DNA from: CAYSCX01 sp964429575
GTDB taxonomy: Bacteria; Desulfobacterota; Binatia; Binatales; Binataceae
Direction: 5' to 3'
Length of the DNA: 36,363 nt
Assembly: GCA_964429575.1 (NCBI GenBank)
Contig: CAYSCX010000025.1
Span: 1-36,363 of the forward strand
The notes under the pieces are model-generated. The model worked only from the letters and a program-made list of their open reading frames with translations, made no database searches and was not told the DNA's origin. Both the position numbers and the translations under genes were made by a program. Positions 10,390 through 17,486 of the stretch are shown here, piece by piece (positions within the stretch are counted from its first letter, which is position 1; every line of letters starts with the position of its first letter).

Positions 10390-11397
10390 ATGGTTCGCCG
10401 CCGGCTCGTCGTGCTGCTCGCGTTGGTCATCGTGCTTCTCCCAAACGGCGCCGCCGCGGCCACGGACGAAGCGCCGACCGGTTCGAGCGGGTGTCGCGCG
10501 AGCGGACTCGCGCCAGGAACTTACGAGCGGACGCTGGCGCACGGCGGTTGGACGCGCACCTACCGATTGCATGTTCCGAAGGGTTACCGCGCCGGAGGGC
10601 CGATGGCGCTCGTCCTGAGTTTTCATGGCGGCGGAGGTAATGCGAAACAGCACGAACAGATGACCGCACTCGCCGAGAAGGCCGACAGTGCGGGCTTCAT
10701 TCTGGTGGAGCCGGACGGGATTCCGAGCCTCATCATTCGCAGCATCAAGACCTGGAACGCGGGCAACTGTTGCGGACGCGCCAAGAGCGTGGCGGCGGAT
10801 GACGTCGGCTTCGTCCGCACGGTCATCGAGGTGGTCTCATCGGAGCTGTGCATCGATCCGCGACGGGTGTACGCGACCGGGCTGTCGAACGGAGCGATGA
10901 TCTCATACCGGCTCGCGTGCGAACTGAGCGATCGTATCGCGGCTATCGCACCGGTCGGCGGGGCGATGGGCGATCGCGATCTTTCAACCAATCAACCAAC
11001 CATCTCCTATCGCTGCACACCGTCGCGGCCGGTGGCGATTCTGCACATCCACGGCCTGGATGATCACTGTTACAGCTACGATGGGGGGAACCGATCCGAC
11101 TTCGGCGCAGTGACGTTCCGGCCGGTTTCGGAAGCGATATCCGGATGGATCGAGCACAATCACTGCCGCAATGAGACGGCGGGCACGTACGAGCGTGGCG
11201 GTGCGCGATGCCGCACGTACCAGGGATGCGAGGGTGGCGGCGATGTGATGCTGTGCACGATCGATGGCGGCGGACACATGTGGCCTGGCCGCGAGTACCC
11301 CGGCTGGTTGAGGGCGATATGCGGCGGCAATGCGACGCAGGAGCTGATCGCCAACGATCTAATCTGGGACTTCTTTCAGGCGCATCCGATGAAGTAG
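10390..11397 (+). CDS. Secreted PHB-depolymerase/LpqC-family esterase
   Basis: 335 residues with a signal peptide (MVRRR, hydrophobic core at 6-18, AAA cut at about 21-24), so it is exported. The family (COG3509-type polyhydroxybutyrate depolymerase, feruloyl/acetyl esterase) is supported by SFHGGGGN at 77-84 (oxyanion hole), TWNAGNCCG at 121-129, GLSNGAM at 164-170 with Ser166, HGLDD at 221-225 with the acid Asp, and GGGHMWPG at 293-300 with His296. Many cysteines fit an extracytoplasmic enzyme. Its last 22 bases overlap the 3' end of the convergent GH3 gene. Whether it acts on a polymer or on small esters cannot be told. Confidence 0.88.
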   Translation: MVRRRLVVLLALVIVLLPNGAAAATDEAPTGSSGCRASGLAPGTYERTLAHGGWTRTYRLHVPKGYRAGGPMALVLSFHGGGGNAKQHEQMTALAEKADSAGFILVEPDGIPSLIIRSIKTWNAGNCCGRAKSVAADDVGFVRTVIEVVSSELCIDPRRVYATGLSNGAMISYRLACELSDRIAAIAPVGGAMGDRDLSTNQPTISYRCTPSRPVAILHIHGLDDHCYSYDGGNRSDFGAVTFRPVSEAISGWIEHNHCRNETAGTYERGGARCRTYQGCEGGGDVMLCTIDGGGHMWPGREYPGWLRAICGGNATQELIANDLIWDFFQAHPMK

Positions 11398-13109
11398 CCC
11401 GGCAACTCGCGAGCGGCCGATGATGGCGCGACGACATCGAGCACGCTCGCGCGGCTCTCGGCGTCCCACGCATCTCGCATGACTTTCCACTTGTATTGAA
11501 CTTCGCGGCGCCCGTTCGAGATCTCTGAGCGCGCGAGGCGATCGGACCATCCTTGTCGCATCATGCAGAGCCGCGGAGAAGCCAGCCTTCGTGACACGCG
11601 TTTGGAACGGTACTCGTTGTTCTGCGCCGCAAGCTCGGCGTCGAACGCGTTCGCGAACGCACGCGCTTGAGCCTCGGACTGGGGCGCGCGCGTAAACTCA
11701 ACCAGCAAGTCGTAACGGCGCGCGTCCGCATCGGCGATAAGCGCGAACTGCCACGGGTCGAGGTCCGTCTCTCTCTGCGCCGTCGCGAGCGCGGCCTGCG
11801 CGTGGTTCAGATGGAGTTTCTCACCGGTGATGTTGAGGCTGTCGCGCCCCTTGCGCACGAACGCAACCTTGGGTGTGCAGTTGTGGAAGCCGCGCACTTC
11901 GACGATGTCATTGATGTCGTAGCGGTAGAGCCCGTTGGCGCCGGTGAGGATGAGATAGTAGCGTTTGCCGTCCTCGAGTTGGTGCGCGAGGAAAATGCGC
12001 GGGTGATCGTCGTCGATTTCGTCCTCGGCGATGAACTCGTAGAAGTTCGCGTGCACCGCCAAGACGCCGGTGGGCGTGCCATCTTCAACCGGAATTGTCA
12101 TGCGACCCTCGCTGGCCCACAGACCCAAATCGCGCAGGGCGACGGCGTCGCCGTAGAGGTTGCGGAGGCGGCGCGCGTGGATGCCGACACTTCCGCCGAG
12201 CCAGCAGCCGATTAGTTCAAGCTGAGGCCACGCATCGCGTGGAAGCAATCTACCGCGCATCGACGCGGCGCGCGCGAGTGTGCTGGCGCGCTGCGGATCG
12301 GGACGGAGGCGCGAGCGGATTGCGATCAAGACCCGGGCGCGCGTGACGCCGCCCGCCTCGTGAACCTCGGGCTCCGCGATGCCAAGCGTACCGTCGTGGA
12401 TCGCCTTGATAAGTGCGTCGGCATGTTGGTGCGCAACATCGGCGAGGCGCAGCAAGGTAGTGGGGTTGGGCGTGCCGATTGTCGAGACATTTTCGGCCAG
12501 CGCGAGGCGCATCGTGATGAAGTAGCGCGCGTCGTAGTCGCTGATGTGCGCGACTTCGTACGGCAGCGCGTAACGGTGCTTAAGAATCGACGGGATGTTC
12601 TGGTACGTCACGCCGGACATGGCGCCGTACGGATAGCCGCTCTCGGTCGTGCCTTCGACCGCGGCGCCAACCAGCGTGAGTGCGCTGCCGGCGAAGCAAC
12701 GTGGATGGTCGCGGACAGTGCGCCGGAGCCAGAGGCGGGTCAGCGCCGCCATCTGGTCGCGCCACCGCGCGGTAACGGGTATCAGCTTCGGCTCGCCGGT
12801 GGATCCGCTGGTCACGGTGAACATGTAAGGATCGTCGGCGCTGAGCACGCCACGCTCGCCCGCCAGCACGCGGCGCATGTACGGGCGGAGCGCCTCATAG
12901 TCGCGAATCGGAACGAGGCGCTGATAATGGCGGGGCGTCGCGATCGACCAGAAGCGGTGATCGTTGCCGAATGCGGTGCCGGCGTTGCGCGCGACGATCG
13001 CGCGCAACGCCTCGCTCTGCGCAGCCTCGGGATTCTTGGTCGCCTCCTCGAACCACTGGTCGTGGCGGCGTTCACGGAGCCTGATAGCCAAATTGATTAG
13101 CCAGCTCAT
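11376..13109 (-). CDS. GH3-family acyl-acid amido synthetase
   Basis: 577 residues of the GH3 family, known in plants for adenylating an acyl acid (jasmonate, auxin, benzoates) and joining it to an amino acid; bacterial members are mostly uncharacterised. The ATP-binding TSGSTGEPK is at 100-108. A middle motif LWASEGRM, the phrase YRYDINDIVEVRGF, a TGEKL motif and the C-terminal GRREVQYKWKVM all fit the family. No signal peptide is visible. The ATG at 13109 has GGAG seven bases upstream and lies 12 bases after the enolase-family stop codon, so it is the last gene of the HDO-enolase-GH3 operon. Context suggests it conjugates a product or substrate of those two enzymes; the acyl and amino partners are unknown. 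Its 3' end overlaps the convergent esterase by 22 bases. Confidence 0.88.
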   Translation of the reverse strand: MSWLINLAIRLRERRHDQWFEEATKNPEAAQSEALRAIVARNAGTAFGNDHRFWSIATPRHYQRLVPIRDYEALRPYMRRVLAGERGVLSADDPYMFTVTSGSTGEPKLIPVTARWRDQMAALTRLWLRRTVRDHPRCFAGSALTLVGAAVEGTTESGYPYGAMSGVTYQNIPSILKHRYALPYEVAHISDYDARYFITMRLALAENVSTIGTPNPTTLLRLADVAHQHADALIKAIHDGTLGIAEPEVHEAGGVTRARVLIAIRSRLRPDPQRASTLARAASMRGRLLPRDAWPQLELIGCWLGGSVGIHARRLRNLYGDAVALRDLGLWASEGRMTIPVEDGTPTGVLAVHANFYEFIAEDEIDDDHPRIFLAHQLEDGKRYYLILTGANGLYRYDINDIVEVRGFHNCTPKVAFVRKGRDSLNITGEKLHLNHAQAALATAQRETDLDPWQFALIADADARRYDLLVEFTRAPQSEAQARAFANAFDAELAAQNNEYRSKRVSRRLASPRLCMMRQGWSDRLARSEISNGRREVQYKWKVMRDAWDAESRASVLDVVAPSSAARELPGYFIGCA

Positions 13110-13121
13110 TCGATTTCTCCG

Positions 13122-14261
13122 TCAAGAAAGCTGCATGACCGCGGCGGCATACGTCGAAAGCCGCTCTTCGATGACGCGAACGCCGAGACCCGGACCCGTT
13201 AGGAGCGGCGCCTCGCCGCGATGGCCGAAGCGGACGCCATCGGCTGAGACATCTTCGGTCAGGAGCAGCGAGCCGTAAGAGCCTTCGACGAAATCTACCT
13301 CGGGGAGCGCGGCGGCGAGATGACGGCCGGCGGCTGACAGAATTGCCGTCTCGCCGACCTGACAACCGACCTGCACTTTGATGCCGGCGTCGCGCGCACG
13401 GCGCGCGAGTACCAGCGAGCGCGCAAGGCCTCCGCACTTGGAGACGCGAATGTTGAAGTAGTCCACCGCGCGCGCTGCGATCAGCGCATCGGCGTCGGCG
13501 AAGGTCACCAACGACTCGTCCGCCATGATCGGGACGCAAGTCTGGGTGCGGAGATTCCAGAGGTCTGATGCTGCGCAGCGGCTGAGCGGCTGCTCGCATG
13601 CAGCGATGCCGAACGGCTCGAGCGCGCGGAGGTTTTCGATCGCCTGCTCGATTGTCCATGCGCCGTTGGCGTCGATGCGTATGGAGGCTTGGGGGCCCAT
13701 CGTCTCGCGCACGGCCGCGACGCGCGCGACGTCGTCGCCGGCGCCCACTTTGACTTTCAATTGAGTGATGCCGACGAGCTTCATCTGGCGGGCGTGCTGA
13801 GCCGCCCGCGCGGCTGAGCCGGCGGTGATGATGCCGCTATAGACGATGCGGTTGCGCCTTGGCGCAAGGACGCACGCCATGCGCGCGCCTCGCGCGCGAA
13901 GCTCGAGATCGAGCAGCGCAAGTTCAAGCGCGCAGCGCGAAGCGTTGGGAGCGAGCACGCCGGGAATGCGCCGCTCGGGGATGAAACGATCGATCGCGCC
14001 GATGCCGCCGGTAAAAATTGAAGGCAGCGCACGCCGCGCGATGAGCGGCCAGAGCTCGGCCGCGAGGTGCTCAACAACCGTCCCGGGCGTCTCACCGGTG
14101 ACGTATGGCCGGGCGACACCCTCGCCGAAACCCACGTTGCCGGCGGCGTCTTCGACCTTCACCACGACCGAATCGCTTGCGGCGCGCTCCGACTCCGAGT
14201 GCGCGAAGCCCTCGACGAACGGAATTCGGAGCGCGTAAAGCGTTGCCTTGATCGCCTTCAT
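13122..14261 (-). CDS. Enolase-superfamily enzyme (MLE/MR type)
   Basis: About 379 residues. Numbered from the ATG at 14267, the barrel shows the KxK pair (Lys171, Lys173), metal ligands Asp199 (RIDANGAW), Glu225 (CEQP) and Asp250 (MADES), the opposite base Lys277 (VSKCGG) and a GCQVGET motif at 301-307. That is the muconate-lactonizing/dipeptide-epimerase/MenC arrangement. The ATG at 14261 is the better start: it overlaps the upstream HDO stop as ATGA and has GAGGGGAGGG seven bases ahead, whereas the ATG at 14267 is only one base from that site. The enzyme should abstract an alpha proton from a carboxylate. The C-terminal DxD used by Ala-Glu epimerases is not evident (VDFVEGSYG instead), so the substrate is open. 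It is coupled to HDO and GH3 genes. Confidence 0.88.
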   Translation of the reverse strand: MKAIKATLYALRIPFVEGFAHSESERAASDSVVVKVEDAAGNVGFGEGVARPYVTGETPGTVVEHLAAELWPLIARRALPSIFTGGIGAIDRFIPERRIPGVLAPNASRCALELALLDLELRARGARMACVLAPRRNRIVYSGIITAGSAARAAQHARQMKLVGITQLKVKVGAGDDVARVAAVRETMGPQASIRIDANGAWTIEQAIENLRALEPFGIAACEQPLSRCAASDLWNLRTQTCVPIMADESLVTFADADALIAARAVDYFNIRVSKCGGLARSLVLARRARDAGIKVQVGCQVGETAILSAAGRHLAAALPEVDFVEGSYGSLLLTEDVSADGVRFGHRGEAPLLTGPGLGVRVIEERLSTYAAAVMQLS

Positions 14262-14968
14262 GCGCATGCCCTCCCCTCGCCGGCCGCCATTTCGAGCGCG
14301 CCGAAGTAGCGCTTCAAGAAGACGTTCTCACGCAGTGACATCTCGGCGATCGTGAGCGCGTCTTGCGGCGCGAGGTCGTAGTAGCGGATGTACTTCTCGA
14401 GGCTCTGGAGACCCTGTTCGGCGTGCTCGCTGTCCACCTCGGCGTGGTAGGTGAACCATTTGAGAGTCTCGTCGGAGAGGCCGCGGTGGCGCTTGAGCGC
14501 GCGCGCGATGCGGGTGGCGGAGCGCGAGAGCATGTATTCGAACGCCTCGACCTCGACCAGCGCGGCGAGCCCGACCTCTCTGAGGGTTCCGTAAAGAACC
14601 GGCTCGACGACGACCTGGCGGATGTCCGCGGTCGCGTGCGCCTCGAGTTCAGGCAGCAGGTGCGCAAGCCCCGCGCCAGCCGCCATCTCGCGGAGCATCG
14701 ACGCGTGCGCGATGCCCGAGGCGTGGTCGATGCCGAGCTCCTCGAGCATGTTGTGGAGCAGGTCGCCGGACGCGTCGGGCGGCGCGAGCGAGAAGAGAAA
14801 CGCGAGCAACTGCGGCGAGCGCAGGTGCGAGCGCACCACGCCGGCCAGGAATGCGTCGTAGCCGGAGCGCGACGCGGCGCCGGTCTCGAGCGCGCGGAAT
14901 TGGGGCGAATTCAGAAATTCACCGACGCTTCGGCGGTAGAGATCCTCAACCTGATTGCGAAAGGTCAT
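14258..14968 (-). CDS. Heme-oxygenase-like diiron oxidase (HDO) family protein
   Basis: 236 residues, all-helical, resembling the iron-containing redox enzyme family that includes UndA, BesC and the SznF central domain. From the ATG at 14968, the metal-ligand pattern is Glu77 in MLEELGIDH, His88 in GIAHASML, Glu144 in EAFEYMLS, and His175, Asp179 and His182 in FTYHAEVDSEHAE. These would bind an O2-activating diiron site. The ATG at 14968 has AAGGAGG nine bases upstream; a TTG at 14974 would be too close to it. It is the first gene of the operon with the enolase-family and GH3 genes, and a composite control element lies about 113 bases upstream. Known relatives cleave or oxidise fatty acids, amino acids or N-oxygenate guanidines; the substrate here is unknown. 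Confidence 0.82.
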   Translation of the reverse strand: MTFRNQVEDLYRRSVGEFLNSPQFRALETGAASRSGYDAFLAGVVRSHLRSPQLLAFLFSLAPPDASGDLLHNMLEELGIDHASGIAHASMLREMAAGAGLAHLLPELEAHATADIRQVVVEPVLYGTLREVGLAALVEVEAFEYMLSRSATRIARALKRHRGLSDETLKWFTYHAEVDSEHAEQGLQSLEKYIRYYDLAPQDALTIAEMSLRENVFLKRYFGALEMAAGEGRACA

Positions 14969-15023
14969 TGCCAAGTGCCTCCTTCGATCCGTTGTGGGAG
15001 CGCCTGCTCCCTGCGTTCTGGTG

Positions 15024-15584
15024 TCAACCTACGACGCGCGAATGGGCCGAATAAGATGGCAAACCGCGCAGAGCATTCGGCGCCGCTGTTTGCCGTGCAT
15101 TGCCGCGCGCGTCGGCCGCTGGCGCCGCCCCGCGCAGGTGAAGACGCGCGAGGACCAGGACGAAAGCAGCGAGAACGAAGTGGAAAAAGATCGGAATGGT
15201 GTGGCCGAACCAGCGGCGCTCCGGATAGAGCGTCATCGTGATCACGTACCGCGCGAGCATTGAGAGGAAGTAGACGGCGCCGAAGCTCCTCAGAAACCTG
15301 CCGAGTTTCGGCGTCGGTACCCCGAAGAAACCCTGAGCCGAGGAGACCAAACGCGCGATGTACACCATCAAGACGATCAGAACGCATTGCACCGAGAGCA
15401 GAATTGGGTAGGGGATGAGCCCCGAGTCCCACTGATCGAGGGTCGGGAGGAAGGTCACGGCGCAGAACGCGACGAGCACCTGTCCAATCACGCGCAGGAC
15501 AAAGAGCGCGGTCAGCGCGAGCAGAAGCGCGGCGGTCGCGGCGCCGTGGTTTGAGAAGGTTTCGCGGACTCGTGTTTCAAACAT
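15024..15584 (-). CDS. Uncharacterised four-helix membrane protein
   Basis: 186 residues from the ATG at 15584, chosen because GAGGTG lies six bases upstream. The frame stays open for 135 more codons 5', but that extension is Arg-rich and crosses the divergent promoter region. Four hydrophobic segments are visible at about 15-40 (LLLALTALFVLRVIGQVLV), 53-75, 89-108 and 118-142, with the motif LYPERRWFGH between the third and fourth. I do not recognise the family. The last 25 codons overlap a composite regulatory element that probably drives the HDO operon beginning 55 bases further on. The gene has its own copy of that element upstream, so it looks co-regulated with the HDO operon. Confidence 0.7.
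   Translation of the reverse strand: MFETRVRETFSNHGAATAALLLALTALFVLRVIGQVLVAFCAVTFLPTLDQWDSGLIPYPILLSVQCVLIVLMVYIARLVSSAQGFFGVPTPKLGRFLRSFGAVYFLSMLARYVITMTLYPERRWFGHTIPIFFHFVLAAFVLVLARLHLRGAAPAADARGNARQTAAPNALRGLPSYSAHSRVVG
15050..15105 (-). promoter_or_regulatory. Composite control element, copy upstream of HDO operon
   Basis: On the plus strand, AAGATGGC (15053-15060) is followed after 20 bases by CGCCG (15081), TGCCG (15091) and TGCCG (15101), spaced exactly 10 bases apart. Read on the coding strand this is CGGCA, CGGCA, CGGCG, 20 bases, then GCCATCTTATT, the last part resembling a -10 region. It lies inside the 3' end of the membrane-protein gene and about 113 bases before the HDO ATG. 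The same layout occurs at 15660-15712 and 20801-20856. Confidence 0.65.
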
Positions 15585-15659
15585 CGGATGCACCTCAAAT
15601 CGGTTCGCGGCGGATTGCTCCGCCTGCAATCGACGGTAGGAACGGCGCGGCGCCCGTAG

Positions 15660-15712
15660 AAGATGACGCGCGGCCAAGAGCGCATGATGCCGTCGTTTGC
15701 CGCGCTTTGCCG
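15660..15712 (-). promoter_or_regulatory. Composite control element, copy upstream of membrane protein
   Basis: AAGATGAC (15660-15667), then 20 bases, then TGCCG at 15688, 15698 and 15708 (plus-strand reading). It lies about 104 bases before the start codon at 15584, in the divergent spacer shared with the HTH-TPR regulator gene at 15818. The coding strand reads three CGGCA units followed by GTCATCTT. The location allows autoregulation by that regulator, which is an inference. Confidence 0.65.
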
Positions 15713-15817
15713 TGGCGCGGGCAGTGACGAGAGCGGAGGCGGCTTGGGCGTGCATTGACGGTGTGTTAAGCGTTCGGGCGGAATCCGGCACTTCCAATTC
15801 CGCACCCCGCGAACGCG

Positions 15818-17458
15818 ATGGCCGACCTGAATAAAAACAAGCCTGACGAGCGCGCCGAGCGCCTCGACTCCTGGAAGGAGATCGCGGCGCATCTGAAGCG
15901 CGACGTCCGCACCGTACAGCGGTGGGAGAAGAACGAACGCCTGCCGGTGCATCGCAAGCATCACGAAAAGCTCGGCAGCGTGTACGCATTCAAATCGGAA
16001 CTCGATGCGTGGTGGAACGAGGGGCGTATCGAGCCGGCGGCGGGAGCAGCGGCGCCGACGGGGGCAACGGCGCGGCCACTGCTTGCGGTGCTGCCGCTTC
16101 GGAACTTGAGCGGCGATCCGGCGCAGGAGTACTTCAGCGACGGATTTACCGAGGAGCTGATCGCGCAGCTGAGCCGGGTGGAGCCGGCGTTGCTGGGCGT
16201 GATCGCGCGCGGCTCCGCGATGAAGTTCAAGCAATCGGACAAGGGGGCCGACCAAATCGGGCGCCAACTCGGCGCGAGTTACATCGTTGACGGCAGCGTG
16301 CGGCGCGACCGGGAACGCGTGCGGATTTCCGTGCAGCTAATCAGGGTGCGCGATCAGAGCCACCTTTGGGCACAGAACTACGATCGGCACCTGCGCGACA
16401 TTCTTGATCTGCAGAGCGAGGTCGCGCGTGCAGTGACGGCGGAGATCACGGCGAAGGTTTCGTCCACTGAGCAGGCGAGGCACGCCGGGCCGCGGCCGAT
16501 CGATCCGGACGCGTACAACGCATATCTGCAGGGGCGATTTTTCTGGAACCGGCGTACGCCGGAAGCGATCAAGAAGGCGATCGATCATTTTGAGCAGGCA
16601 GTTGCACGCGACGCGTCGTATGCGCCGGCGCACGCGGGGCTCGCGGACTGCTACGCGCTGCTCGCATCGATAGAACTCGGAATTCTGCCGCCCATCGAGG
16701 CGATGCCGAAAGCGAAGAACGCGGCGCGGCGGGCAGCGGAGCTGGATCCGTCGTCGGCCGAGGCGCACGCATCGCTTGGATTCGCGGCGCTGTGGTTCGA
16801 CTGGGACTGGGCAGCGGCGGAGAAGGAACTGCGCCGGGCGATCGAACTCAATCCGGCGTATCCGACCGCGCGCCAGTGGTACGCAGAGTACCTCGCGACG
16901 CTCGACAGGATGGAGGACTCGGTCGCGGAGTACCGGCAGGCACTTGCGCTCGACCCGCTCTCGCCGTTGCTGCACACGGCGCTGGGCGCGGAATACTACT
17001 TCGAGCGCGACTACGACCGTTCGATCGACCAGTCGCGGCGGGCGCTCGATCTCGATCCGAATTTCATCCTCGCGTACTTCAACGTGGGGCGCGCGTACGT
17101 ACAGAAGCGCGCGTATGCGAAGGCAATTGCGGAGCTGAAGAAGGCGCGCGAACTTTCGGCGGAAAGTTCCGCGATGACGATGGCGCTCGGATATGCATAC
17201 GCGGCGGCGGGAAAGAAATCGGACGCAGTAAAGATGATCGACTTTCTGAAGACGCGCGCGCGGCGCGGCTACGTGCCGGCGTTTTACGTCGGTGCGATCT
17301 ACGCGGGGCTCCGCGACGTGGAGCAGTCGCTCGCGTGGCTGCGCAAGGCGCACGACGAACGCTGCGACTACATGGTGCACCTCGTCAAGGAAGCCGCCGC
17401 GGATCCTCTGCGCAAAGATGCGCGATTCGCCGAACTGGTGCCGCTACCTTCGAGCTAA
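15818..17458 (+). CDS. HTH regulator with TolB-like domain and TPR repeats
   Basis: 546 residues, no membrane segment. An N-terminal MerR/excisionase-type helix-turn-helix lies at about 17-66 (SWKEIAAHLKRDVRTVQRWEK, then SELDAWW). A TolB/FlgO-like domain follows at about 87-210 (LAVLPLRNLSGDPAQEYFSDGFTEE, later YIVDGSVRR). Tetratricopeptide repeats fill about 220-540, with helices such as AIDHFEQAVARDASYAPAHAGLAD. This architecture resembles CadC-like and adenylate-cyclase-associated regulators common in Acidobacteria and relatives. It diverges from the membrane-protein/HDO operon, and a phased CGGCA element lies in the shared spacer, so it may be the local regulator; that link is untested. 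It converges on the fusion gene with a 28-base gap and no terminator hairpin. Confidence 0.82.
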   Translation: MADLNKNKPDERAERLDSWKEIAAHLKRDVRTVQRWEKNERLPVHRKHHEKLGSVYAFKSELDAWWNEGRIEPAAGAAAPTGATARPLLAVLPLRNLSGDPAQEYFSDGFTEELIAQLSRVEPALLGVIARGSAMKFKQSDKGADQIGRQLGASYIVDGSVRRDRERVRISVQLIRVRDQSHLWAQNYDRHLRDILDLQSEVARAVTAEITAKVSSTEQARHAGPRPIDPDAYNAYLQGRFFWNRRTPEAIKKAIDHFEQAVARDASYAPAHAGLADCYALLASIELGILPPIEAMPKAKNAARRAAELDPSSAEAHASLGFAALWFDWDWAAAEKELRRAIELNPAYPTARQWYAEYLATLDRMEDSVAEYRQALALDPLSPLLHTALGAEYYFERDYDRSIDQSRRALDLDPNFILAYFNVGRAYVQKRAYAKAIAELKKARELSAESSAMTMALGYAYAAAGKKSDAVKMIDFLKTRARRGYVPAFYVGAIYAGLRDVEQSLAWLRKAHDERCDYMVHLVKEAAADPLRKDARFAELVPLPSS

Positions 17459-17486
17459 CCGGCGCCGCGAAGCCGTTCGATGCGCG

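Noticed and set aside
15585..15989. N-terminal extension of the four-TM membrane protein by 135 codons
   Set aside because: The extension is Arg/Ser-rich, crosses the divergent promoter and overlaps the regulator's start. The ATG at 15584 has a good ribosome site.
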